A stretch of 64,000 nt of DNA from Streptomyces sp. MNU76 (GTDB lineage Bacteria > Actinomycetota > Actinomycetes > Streptomycetales > Streptomycetaceae), in the NCBI RefSeq assembly GCF_020982545.1, contig NZ_JAJKLK010000005.1, forward strand, positions 186,001 through 250,000, read 5' to 3'. Under the pieces are notes generated by a model. It ran no database searches, was not told where the DNA came from, and worked only from the letters and a program-made list of their open reading frames with translations. The position numbers were made by a program, and so were the translations under genes. This document shows positions 55,900 to 64,000 of this stretch, piece by piece; the stretch's first letter is position 1; the number at the start of each line of letters is the position of its first letter.

Positions 55900-56613
55900 A
55901 TGATGGATCACGCGCGTGACCTGGCCTCTGTGTGTGAAGCGACGGACCGGCTACTCAGCGCGGTCGCCGACCTGGAGAACGCGGCTGTGACCGAGCCGTC
56001 ACGCCTGCCCGGCTGGACCCGTGGTCACGTCCTCGCCCACCTCGCCCGCAACGCGGACGCCCTGGTGAACGTCTTCGAAGGGCGCCCCATGTACATCTCC
56101 GGCGAGACCCGGGACGCCGACATCGAGCGGGACGCGCCGCGCCCCCTGCAGACCCACCTCGCCGACGTGCGCGACAGCGCGCACCGCTTCCAGGACACGG
56201 CCTCGCTCTCCCAGGACTGGTCCCGCACGGTCGAGCTGCGCAACGGAGTCCTCGACACCGCGGACCGGCTGCCCTGGCGGCGCTGGATCGAGGTGGAACT
56301 GCATCACGTGGACCTGGGGATCGGGTACGGGCTGGAGGATCTGCCGGGTGAGTTCGCGCAGCGCGAGATCAACTTCCTCGCGAACCGGTTCCGCGACCAC
56401 CCCGGGGTCCCCGCGCTGATGATCAGACAGGACGACGGGCGCCTGATCCCCACCGGAGATGTCAGGTCCACCACTCCGGAACGACTCGAGAACGGCGAAC
56501 ACCTCATGATCACCGGCACCCGGGCCGACCTCCTCGGCTGGCTGGCCGGCCGTCGCGACGGCACCGCGCTGGGCGTCGAAGGAGGCACGCTCCCCTCGCT
56601 TCCCCCGCTATAG
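55900..56613 (+). CDS. Maleylpyruvate isomerase family mycothiol-dependent enzyme (DinB fold)
   Basis: A 237-residue protein of the actinobacterial mycothiol-dependent DinB-fold family. Visible features are PGWTRGHVLAHLARNADAL near residue 40, with the metal-binding histidine, and WIEVELHHVDLGIGY near 130, with the second His cluster. The C-terminal part (about 165-235) is the small domain of this family. These enzymes transfer or rearrange with mycothiol as cofactor, but the substrate cannot be predicted. Two ATGs in tandem at 55900 and 55903 are possible starts. It is followed 9 bp later by the metallo-hydrolase gene. Confidence 0.8.
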   Translation: MMDHARDLASVCEATDRLLSAVADLENAAVTEPSRLPGWTRGHVLAHLARNADALVNVFEGRPMYISGETRDADIERDAPRPLQTHLADVRDSAHRFQDTASLSQDWSRTVELRNGVLDTADRLPWRRWIEVELHHVDLGIGYGLEDLPGEFAQREINFLANRFRDHPGVPALMIRQDDGRLIPTGDVRSTTPERLENGEHLMITGTRADLLGWLAGRRDGTALGVEGGTLPSLPPL

Positions 56614-56622
56614 GCTGCCCTC

Positions 56623-57276
56623 ATGACGTACAGCGGAGCGGTGAAGGTCGGCGGTCCTGCGGATGTGCACGAGCTGCAGGGCCTGATGATCTCCAAGGTC
56701 GCGGTGGGCCCGATGGACAACAACGCGTATCTGCTGCGCTGCCGGGCCACCGACGAGCAACTGCTGATCGACGCCGCGAACGACGCCGGTACCCTGCTCA
56801 CCCTCATCGGTGACGACGGGATCGCGTCCGTCGTCACCACGCACCGGCACGGCGACCACTGGCAGGCGCTCGCCGAGGTCGTGGCGGCCACCGGCGCCCG
56901 TGCGTACGCCGGCCGGGAGGATGCCGAGGGCATCCCGGTACCGACCGACGTACCGGTCGACGACGGCGACACGATCCGGGTGGGGCGCGTGGAGCTCACC
57001 GCGCGCCACCTGGTGGGACATACCCCGGGTTCGATCGCCCTGGTCTACGACGACCCGCACGGACATCCGCACGTGTTCACCGGGGACTGCCTCTTCCCGG
57101 GCGGGCCTGGGCGGACCACACGTCCGGAGGAGTTCAACTCCCTGATGGACGGCCTGGAGACCAAGCTCTTCGACGTCCTGCCCGACGAGACGTGGATCTA
57201 CCCCGGCCACGGCAACGACACCACGATCGGCACGGAGCGGCCCCACCTCGTGGAGTGGCGCGAGCGAGGCTGGTGA
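56623..57276 (+). CDS. Metallo-beta-lactamase fold hydrolase
   Basis: A 217-residue soluble hydrolase of the glyoxalase II-like branch. It has the metal motif THRHGDHW (HxHxDH) near residue 65, GHTPGSIAL near 130, FTGDCLFPGG near 150 and the PGHGNDTTIG C-terminal histidine near 191. It probably hydrolyses a thioester or ester; coupling to the mycothiol-type enzyme upstream would fit mycothiol conjugate hydrolysis, but this is inference. A decayed paralogous fragment lies at 59120-59332. Confidence 0.85.
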   Translation: MTYSGAVKVGGPADVHELQGLMISKVAVGPMDNNAYLLRCRATDEQLLIDAANDAGTLLTLIGDDGIASVVTTHRHGDHWQALAEVVAATGARAYAGREDAEGIPVPTDVPVDDGDTIRVGRVELTARHLVGHTPGSIALVYDDPHGHPHVFTGDCLFPGGPGRTTRPEEFNSLMDGLETKLFDVLPDETWIYPGHGNDTTIGTERPHLVEWRERGW

Positions 57277-57291
57277 CCGTCCGACGACGAC

Positions 57292-57321
57292 CGCCCCCGC
57301 TTCGAACCCGAAGCGGGGGCG
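57292..57321. terminator. Bidirectional terminator after the metallo-hydrolase gene
   Basis: Perfect 13-bp stem CGCCCCCGCTTCG (57292-57304) with its complement (57309-57321) and a four-base AACC loop, between two convergent stop codons. Confidence 0.8.
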
Positions 57322-57329
57322 TCGCGCGT

Positions 57330-57581
57330 TCAGGCCCGTCGATCCTCGGTGTCCCGCACGTCGATCTCCCACTGCAGGCCGGGAATCGCATCGAGCTGCT
57401 TCTTCACCGCCTCACGCGCATCACCGGTCAGCGAGACCGATACCCCGGCGGGGACGTCGGGAGCGTCCGAGCGGTTGACAGCGGCCACGATCGCATCCGG
57501 ATCCACATCCTCCAGCGCGTGGAGAACCTCGTCGACACGGTCGTTTCGCACAGTCGTCGAGACGTAGGTACGGACAGTCAT
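57330..57581 (-). CDS. Small conserved protein of unknown function
   Basis: An 83-residue acidic protein, TVRTYVSTTVRNDRVDEVLHAL at the start, with an ALEDVDPDAIVAAVNRS helix and an IPGLQWEIDVRDTE end. No cysteine, signal peptide or membrane segment is seen. ATG 57581 with GGGAG 6 nt before it is a strong start; the longer frame upstream to 57707 has no ribosome site. I do not recognise a characterised family. Confidence 0.6.
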   Translation of the reverse strand: MTVRTYVSTTVRNDRVDEVLHALEDVDPDAIVAAVNRSDAPDVPAGVSVSLTGDAREAVKKQLDAIPGLQWEIDVRDTEDRRA

Positions 57582-57769
57582 GGTTGTCTCCCTGGTGGTA
57601 GCCCCGCTCTTCCGGCCCGCAGCACGCCGTCCTCGTCGGGCGGGTACGACCACGGGCGGAAGCCATGCCGCCAGCCTCACCCCGGCAGAGGCAGAGCGCA
57701 TCCGCACCGGTGTGCGCGATCACGAGAAGCCACTGGCCCGTCGCCCGCCTTGTGCATGGCGCCTCGCCG

Positions 57770-58777
57770 TCAGTCCCTGGCCCGCATGGCCGAAGGCCAC
57801 GTGCGCCGGCCCTGGTCAGCACCCGGCGTCCTTCGGGAAGCCGCTCGGCCGGCCCGCTCGTCGACGGCGAGGAACAGCACGGCGAACAGCAGAAGAGCCG
57901 TGCCGGTGAGGACGATCGCGTTGAGCCGTTCGCCGAAGACCAGGATGCCGACGACCGCCGCGGTGAGCGGTTCCACCAGGGCGACGACGGAGGCCGTGGT
58001 CGCCCGTACGGCGCCGAGGCCGACGAAGAACAACGTGTACGCCAGCGCCGTCGGCACGGCCCCCAGGTAGAGGATCAGGCCCACGGTCCATGCCGGACGC
58101 CCCATGTCGGGCAGGAGGCCTTCCAGTAGAGCCATCGGCAGAAGGCACACCGTGCCCACCGCGAAGCCGGTCACCGTGGACTCGAACGCGCCACCCGAGT
58201 TCTCTCGGCCGGAGAAGCGGCCCAGCAACGTCACGCCCGCGTAGCCGGCGGCAGAGAGCAGCGCGTATCCGATGCCCAGGAGGGGAGCGGGGCCGGTGCT
58301 CCCGTCCGCACTCCCCATCAGCAGCACCAGACCGGCGACGCCGCTCGCCACCGCGGCGGTTCCGGCGGCGCCGCTGCGCTCGCCCAGCGTGAGCCGGGCT
58401 CCGACGGTGACCAGTACCGGACCCGAGCCCAGGGTCACCACCGTGGCCACGGTCAGCCCGGCCTGTTGCACGGAGGCGAAGTAGGCCGTCTGGTACACCG
58501 CCAGCCCGAAGCCTGTGATCAGGGCCCGCCGCGGGTTCGCAGCGAACGTCGCACGCAGCGACAGCGCCGCCTCGGGCCGACGGGACAGTCGCACCAGATG
58601 AGCCGCCAGGAGCAGCCCGAGTCCGGTCAGGAACCGCCAGAAGGAAACGGAGATGGGGCCGATTCCGCCGGCGTCGTACAGTTCGGCGGCCACCGCACCG
58701 CCAGTGCCCCATGCTGTGGCCGCGATCGCGACGTAGAGAACACCCTGCCGAACGGGCAGGGCAGAAGAGGACTGCAA
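57770..58777 (-). CDS. EamA/DMT-superfamily permease
   Basis: A 335-residue membrane protein with ten hydrophobic segments in two EamA repeats (about 12-140 and 158-300): AIAATAWGTGGAVAA in helix 1, FWRFLTGLGLLLAA in helix 2, and ASVVALVEPLTAAVVGILVFGERLN in the second repeat, the typical EamA signature. The C-terminal 30 residues are polar and basic. It probably exports amino acids or other small metabolites. The start is TTG 58777 with GGAG 7 nt before it. Confidence 0.85.
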   Translation of the reverse strand: MQSSSALPVRQGVLYVAIAATAWGTGGAVAAELYDAGGIGPISVSFWRFLTGLGLLLAAHLVRLSRRPEAALSLRATFAANPRRALITGFGLAVYQTAYFASVQQAGLTVATVVTLGSGPVLVTVGARLTLGERSGAAGTAAVASGVAGLVLLMGSADGSTGPAPLLGIGYALLSAAGYAGVTLLGRFSGRENSGGAFESTVTGFAVGTVCLLPMALLEGLLPDMGRPAWTVGLILYLGAVPTALAYTLFFVGLGAVRATTASVVALVEPLTAAVVGILVFGERLNAIVLTGTALLLFAVLFLAVDERAGRAASRRTPGADQGRRTWPSAMRARD

Positions 58778-59119
58778 CTGAGATCTCCTCGATCGATTGC
58801 CATCACGATGTCTCCGTGGGCAACCCGCGCAGCCACCCCGGCAACCCCGGGACGGCTCTGCACGACTGCCCGCCTCAAGCGGCGGGCGGCGGAGGCGTCA
58901 GAATCAGCTGCATGTGATCACGCTACCCGGCAAAGGGCAGGCGTCCCAGCTTGAGATGGGATCTGTCCACCGCTCGGGGCAGGTCCCCTCGTGTCGGTCA
59001 TCGGGTCGAGGAACGTGACAGCCTCGGACAGGTGAGCGCCCTGCTCGGTTCCCCGTTCCACTCGGCAAACTTCCAGGGCGACGAGTTCGGCTCGGCAACC
59101 TTCCCGACGCTTGGTTCGA
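58778..59119. other. Gene-free stretch before the hydrolase remnant
   Basis: This 342-bp stretch has short frames on both strands but none with a ribosome site and protein-like character. It may contain the EamA promoter and further decayed DNA. Nothing else is seen. Confidence 0.35.
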
Positions 59120-59332
59120 CAGCGCGACCTTCTCCGGCGACATCGAGTTCCCCGGCGGCATGGGCAACACCCGTAAGACCCGGAGGCGTTCGTCGGCCTG
59201 ATCCGCGACGTGGAGACGAAGACCTTCGACGTGCTGCCCGACGAGACCTGGGTCCACCCGGGCCACGGCAACGACACGACGCTCGGCGCGGAGCGGCCGC
59301 ACCTGCCGGAGTGGCGCGCACGAGGCTGGTGA
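59120..59332 (+). pseudogene. Remnant of a metallo-beta-lactamase fold hydrolase
   Basis: Only the C-terminal third remains. One frame reads SGDIEFPGGMGNTRK (about 59132-59176). After one missing base it continues in another frame as DPEAFVGLIRDVETKTF and then a DETWVHPGHGNDTTLG-type histidine motif, closing with WRARGW and TGA at 59330-59332. This matches residues about 148-217 of the intact gene at 56623-57276 but is not identical. The N-terminal metal motif is absent. It is a broken paralogue, perhaps from an old duplication at this locus. Confidence 0.75.
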
Positions 59333-59656
59333 ACTCTCCGGTGCCGCAAGGCAGTTGGTGAGGCGAACGGCAGGGGGCACGACCCTCCCGCACGCGCCCC
59401 GTGTGAATCGAACGCACACGCCGATGTCCCGCGCGCGCTCCCGGCGTACGCCGTGGCGTAGTCCACTGGAGACAGGTCCGCACGGGATGACGGCTCCCGC
59501 GTGGATGGGCCGCCGGCCTCACCAACCCCGCCCTCGGCCGGCGGCCCCGCCCTCGAGGTCGCACGCGTTCACAGAACCGCAACACCCGTTCCCAGAATGC
59601 GGACAGAACCGCAGGTGACCTCGACAGACGGGACGTCTCGCTGTCAATCTCACGCC
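59333..59656. other. Upstream region of the amino-acid ABC transporter
   Basis: A 324-bp gene-free stretch. A possible weak dyad with GACAG and CTGTC ends lies at 59623-59645, just before the start codon at 59657. No clear promoter pair or ribosome site is visible. Confidence 0.3.
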
Positions 59657-60556
59657 ATGCGTCCTGTCCTGCGAGCCGCGCGCTCCCCGCGCCGTGCCGC
59701 CTCCGCCGCCATAGCCGCCCTGCTCGCCGTCGTCGCGGTGGGCTGCGCCCCGCAGCCGGAGGAGGACGCCACCGGCTCGGCCTCCTCCTCGGCGTCCGGA
59801 GCGTTCTGCGCCAAGGACGACCTGAGCACGAAGACCTCCGGCAAGCTGACGATCGCCACCGACCAACCGGCGTACGCACCCTGGTTCAAGGACGACGACC
59901 CGAAGAACGGCGAGGGCTTCGAGTCGGCGGTCGCGTACGCCGTGGCGAAGCAGCTCGGCTACGACAAGGCCGATGTCGTCTGGCAGAGCGTGCCCTTCAA
60001 CAAGGCCTTCGCACCGGGGGCGAAGACCTTCGACTTCGACATCAACCAGGTCTCGATCAGCGACGAGCGCAAGAAGGCCGTCGACTTCTCGTCCGGCTAT
60101 TACGACGTGCGCCAGGCCGTCGTCGCGCTCAAGGACTCCGCCGCCGCGAAGGCGACGAGCATCGCGGACCTCAGGAAGCTGCATCTGGGCGCCCAGGTCG
60201 GCACCACCAGCCTGAACTACATCGAGGACGTGGTGAAGCCCACCCGACAGGCCGCCGCGTACGCGAAGAACGACCAGGCCAAGTCCGCGCTGAAGAACGG
60301 CCAGATCGACGCGATCGTGGTGGATCTGCCGACCGCGTTCTACATCACCTCGGCCGAGGTGACGGACGCGAGGATCGTCGGCCAGTTCGAGAACCAGGGC
60401 GGCACGCCCGAGCAGTTCGGGCTGGTCCTCGACAAGGGCAGCGCCCTCACCTCCTGCGTGACGACCGCCGTGGACGCCCTGCGCGAGGACGGCACGCTGA
60501 CGAAGATCGAGCAGGAGTGGCTCTCCGACGCCGTCGACGCCCCGGTCCTCAAGTGA
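59657..60556 (+). CDS. Polar amino-acid ABC transporter substrate-binding lipoprotein
   Basis: A 299-residue lipoprotein: basic start, hydrophobic core, lipobox VAVGC near residue 31. A type 3 amino-acid-binding domain follows, with LTIATDQPAYAPWF near 65, GFESAVAYAVAKQLGY near 88, VSISDERKKAVDFSSGYY near 128 and the closing IVVDLPTAFYIT near 217. It delivers an amino acid (glutamate or arginine type, not resolved) to the permease encoded next. Coupled to it by a 4-bp overlap. Confidence 0.88.
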   Translation: MRPVLRAARSPRRAASAAIAALLAVVAVGCAPQPEEDATGSASSSASGAFCAKDDLSTKTSGKLTIATDQPAYAPWFKDDDPKNGEGFESAVAYAVAKQLGYDKADVVWQSVPFNKAFAPGAKTFDFDINQVSISDERKKAVDFSSGYYDVRQAVVALKDSAAAKATSIADLRKLHLGAQVGTTSLNYIEDVVKPTRQAAAYAKNDQAKSALKNGQIDAIVVDLPTAFYITSAEVTDARIVGQFENQGGTPEQFGLVLDKGSALTSCVTTAVDALREDGTLTKIEQEWLSDAVDAPVLK

Positions 60557-61478
60557 CCGTGGTGAAGCAGGATCCCGGCCCCGAGGACGCGGACCCGGAC
60601 ACGGACGACCACGGCGACCCGCCCGGCGCGGACGACGGCTACGTCCCCTCGCGCCGACGGCTGGACCGGGAACGCTACAAGCGCGACCGGGCCCGCCGGG
60701 CCACCGCCGTCGCCGCCCTGTCGACCCTGGTCACGGCCGTCGTCCTCTACCTGGTCGTCGTGGGCGCCCCCGGCTGGCCCCGCACCAAGGAGACCTTCTT
60801 CAGCGCGGAGTACGCGCGCGAGGCGCTCCCCAGGGTCCTCGAAGGGCTCTGGCTCAACGTACGGCTGCTGCTGGTCTGCGGCGCCGCCGTGCTCGTCCTC
60901 GGCATGCTCATCGCCGTCGCGCGGACCCTGCGCGGCCCGGTGTTCTTCCCGCTGCGGGTGCTGGCGGCCGCGTACACCGACTTCTTCCGCGGGCTGCCGC
61001 TGATCATCAACCTGATGATCGTGGTCCTGGGCGTCCCGGCGCTCCGGCTCCAGGGAGTGACGGTCGACCCGGTGCTGCTCGGCGGCACCGCGCTGACGCT
61101 CACGTACTCGGCGTACGTCGCCGAGGTGTTCCGCGCCGGCATCGAGTCCGTGCACCCCTCCCAGCGCGCAGCCGCCCGCTCGCTGGGCCTCACCAACCGG
61201 CAGGCGCTGCGGCACGTCGTGCTCCCCCAGGCGGTTCGCCGTCAGGTGCCGCCCCTGCTCAACGACCTGGTGTCGCTGCAGAAGGACACCGGCCTGGTCT
61301 CGATCGGCGGTGCGATCGACGCCGTACGCGCCGCCGACATCATCGTGGGCCGCAGCCTCAACTACACGCCCTACATCGTCGCGGGACTGGTCTTCGTCGC
61401 CCTGACCATCCCGATGACCCGCTTCACCGACTGGGTCACGGCCCGCATGGACCGGCAGCGGGCGCAGGGAGGGACGAC

Positions 61479-61482
<4 letters not shown>
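60553..61482 (+). CDS. Polar amino-acid ABC transporter permease
   Basis: A 309-residue inner-membrane permease with a charged N-terminal tail of about 55 residues and roughly five to six membrane helices. The EAA-type loop reads SLGLTNRQALRHVVLPQAVRRQVPP near 220, typical of His/Glu/Gln/Arg permeases, and FFRGLPLIINLMIV precedes it. The start is GTG 60553, overlapping the upstream stop codon. Only one permease gene is present, so it should form a homodimer. Confidence 0.9.
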
Positions 61483-62288
<806 letters not shown>

Positions 62289-62339
62289 GGGGCGCCCGCC
62301 GGGAGACCGGGCATTACCCGCCGGCCTGGGGCGCGGGAC

Positions 62340-62813
62340 TCAGGCGTCTGTCCGGCCCGCCCCGGCGAGCGCGGCGACCCGCTCCACGCCGAACACATAG
62401 CCCTGTACCCCGCACCCGGCGATCACCCCGTCGGCGCGCAGGGAGACGTACGAGTGGTGCCGGAACGTCTCGCGCCGGTGGATGTTGGAGATGTGCACCT
62501 CCAGCACCGGCAGCCCGTCGCAGGTGTTGAGGGCGTCCAGGATCGCCACGGAGGTGTGCGAGTAGGCGCCCGGGTTGATGACGATCCCGCTGTGGTGGAG
62601 CCGGGCCTCGTGGATCCAGTCGACCAGTTCGCCCTCGTGGTTGGACTGCCGGAAGTCCACCGTGCCGCCGTGCGCGGCCGCCGCCTTGGCGCACATCGCC
62701 TCGACGTCGGCGAGGGTGTCCGAGCCGTAGATCTCGGGCTGGCGCTGCCCCAGGAGGTTCAGGTTGGGGCCGTTGAGAATCATGATCGGGGCGTGGGCCA
62801 GGCTGCGGGGCAC
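62340..62813 (-). CDS. aroQ: Type II 3-dehydroquinate dehydratase
   Basis: Converts 3-dehydroquinate to 3-dehydroshikimate in the shikimate pathway. The 157-residue protein has [18 protein letters not shown] near residues 13-30 (active-site Tyr), [17 protein letters not shown] near 54, [17 protein letters not shown] near 79 and the catalytic-region [14 protein letters not shown] near 104. ATG 62813. Its 50-bp gap to the convergent ABC operon may hold a shared terminator. Confidence 0.95.
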   Translation of the reverse strand: MPRSLAHAPIMILNGPNLNLLGQRQPEIYGSDTLADVEAMCAKAAAAHGGTVDFRQSNHEGELVDWIHEARLHHSGIVINPGAYSHTSVAILDALNTCDGLPVLEVHISNIHRRETFRHHSYVSLRADGVIAGCGVQGYVFGVERVAALAGAGRTDA

Positions 62814-62913
62814 GGTTCCTCCGGTCCGTTCGGGGTGGGCGGCCCGTCGGGACCGCCGCTCGCCCCCGGTTTATCACGGTGAAACCGCCGGGAGGAGGCC
62901 GTACCCTCCCCGC

Positions 62914-63972
62914 ATGATCACGCCTACGCCCACGCCCTCGTACCCGCCCAAGCCCTCCCCCGGCGACCGGGTCGCCGTCGTCTCGCCAGGTGCCGGTCTG
63001 CCCGAGCTGTTCCCGCGCCCCTTCGAACTGGGCCTGGAGCGGCTGCGCGAGGAGTACGGTCTCGTGCCGGTGGAGTATCCGACGACACGGAAGATGGGCA
63101 CGACGCCGAAGGAGCGGGCGGACGACCTGCACGCGGCCTTCGCCGACCCGGACGTCAAGGCGGTGCTGACGTCGATCGGCGGCGACGACCAGATCACCGT
63201 GCTGCCCTTCCTCGACCGGGAGTTGCTGCGGGCCAACCCCAAGCCGTTCTTCGGACTGAGCGACAACACCAACGTGCTGGCGTACCTGTGCAACACCGGG
63301 ATCGTCGGCTACCACGGCGGCACCGTGATGACCGCGCTGGGCAGGCCGGGCGCCATGGCGCCGCTGACCGCCGACTCCCTGCGCGCCGCCCTGTTCACCT
63401 CGGGGCCCTACGAACTGCGGCCCGCCGAGCGCTTCAACGACATCGACCGCGACTGGGCCGACCCGGCGACCTTCGCCGCGGAGCCGCCCTCCGTACCGGG
63501 CGCCGGATGGACCTGGGTGAACGCCGACCGCGTGGTGGAGGGCCGCAGTTGGGGCGGCTGTCTGGAGATCATCGGCTGGCTGCTGATGGCCGACCGCGAG
63601 GTGCCGCGCGATCTGTCCGTGTTCGACGGCGGGGTGCTCTTCCTGGAGACCTCGGAGGAACTGCCCAGCGGCGAGGAGGTCTTCCGCACCCTGCGCAACA
63701 TGGGGGAACGCGGCCTGCTGCGGCGCTTCTCCGCCCTGCTGACGGGCCGCCCCAAGACCTGGTCCCTCGACCGGCCCAACAGCCCTCAGGAGGCTGCCCG
63801 TTACGCGGCCGGGCAGCGGGAGGCCGTGCTGCGCGCCATGCGGACGTACGCCCCCGACGCCACGATCGTCTTCGACGTGGACCTCGGGCACACCGATCCG
63901 CAGGTCGTCGTCCCCTACGGGGGCGTGATCCGGGTGGACGGGCCCGCCCGGCGCATCACGGTGACCTACTGA
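62914..63972 (+). CDS. S66 family peptidase (LD-carboxypeptidase-like)
   Basis: A 352-residue cytoplasmic serine peptidase of the S66 family, which includes muropeptide LD-carboxypeptidases and microcin C7 immunity protein MccF. It has the nucleophile Ser in FFGLSDNTNVLAY near residue 112, the Glu in VLFLETSEELPSGEE near 247, and the His in GHTDPQVVVPYGG near 328. It may trim peptidoglycan peptides or detoxify an aminoacyl-nucleotide antibiotic. ATG 62914, divergent from aroQ. Confidence 0.87.
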   Translation: MITPTPTPSYPPKPSPGDRVAVVSPGAGLPELFPRPFELGLERLREEYGLVPVEYPTTRKMGTTPKERADDLHAAFADPDVKAVLTSIGGDDQITVLPFLDRELLRANPKPFFGLSDNTNVLAYLCNTGIVGYHGGTVMTALGRPGAMAPLTADSLRAALFTSGPYELRPAERFNDIDRDWADPATFAAEPPSVPGAGWTWVNADRVVEGRSWGGCLEIIGWLLMADREVPRDLSVFDGGVLFLETSEELPSGEEVFRTLRNMGERGLLRRFSALLTGRPKTWSLDRPNSPQEAARYAAGQREAVLRAMRTYAPDATIVFDVDLGHTDPQVVVPYGGVIRVDGPARRITVTY

Positions 63973-64000
63973 GAACCGTTGACGCCTCCTGAACCACCTT

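Noticed and set aside
62289..62339. Terminator between the ABC operon and aroQ
   Set aside because: Only an interrupted GC-rich pairing with several mismatches is visible, not enough to list as a feature.

Overview
The window is high-GC actinobacterial DNA that looks like a Streptomyces chromosome. Gene order around the pentose-phosphate (tkt-tal-zwf-opcA-pgl), glycolytic (gap-pgk-tpiA-secG) and uvrC-rapZ-yvcK-whiA blocks is the Streptomyces one. GTG and TTG starts, GTGA/ATGA stop-start overlaps, rare TTA codons and the dispersed CGCAGTTCCCCGCGC hairpin agree with this.

Layout. 1-2.3 kb: a cut nucleotidyltransferase, an amidohydrolase and a small conserved protein, all on minus. 2.4-10.7 kb: ctaB facing away from tkt, tal, zwf, opcA and pgl; pgl is frameshifted near its end. 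10.9-28.2 kb: accessory DNA between pgl and pgi. It holds an MHS-type transporter on minus and a nearly gap-free operon of thirteen or so genes on plus. 28.2-34.3 kb: pgi, an RbpA-family gene, secG, tpiA, pgk and gap, all on minus, separated by strong hairpins. 34.6-42.9 kb: a secreted M14 carboxypeptidase, then whiA, yvcK, rapZ and uvrC. 43-50.1 kb: a sensory locus with two tandem sugar-binding lipoproteins, a large histidine kinase, a NarL-type regulator and a lone receiver protein. 50.3-57.6 kb: an XRE-like regulator, a PfkB kinase, uvrA, a DinB-fold protein and a metallo-beta-lactamase fold hydrolase. 57.8-64 kb: an EamA transporter, a decayed hydrolase fragment, a polar amino-acid ABC transporter, aroQ and an S66 peptidase.

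The main find is the 12.7-28.2 kb operon. It combines a GriI/GriH-type route to 3-amino-4-hydroxybenzoate, an acyl ligase, two carrier proteins, a ketosynthase with a short chain-length-factor partner, and a ketoreductase (a highly reducing type II polyketide synthase). It also has a CreE/CreD-type pair that makes nitrous acid from aspartate, a CreM/AvaA6-like ligase homologue expected to diazotise an aryl amine, a candidate reductase and an exporter. This matches the general design of the avenalumic acid (ava) and p-coumaric acid (cma) clusters. The predicted product is therefore a cinnamic- or avenalumic-type acid, or a diazo or deaminated relative. Three of its genes carry TTA codons, which points to bldA-dependent expression.

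The second find is the 43-50 kb sensory locus. Two solute-binding lipoproteins are translationally coupled to a histidine kinase, with no permease or ATPase gene beside them. A near-palindromic 16-bp element is repeated upstream of both response-regulator genes. Several frameshifts (pgl, the second binding protein) fall in G/C runs and look like consensus errors more than biology.
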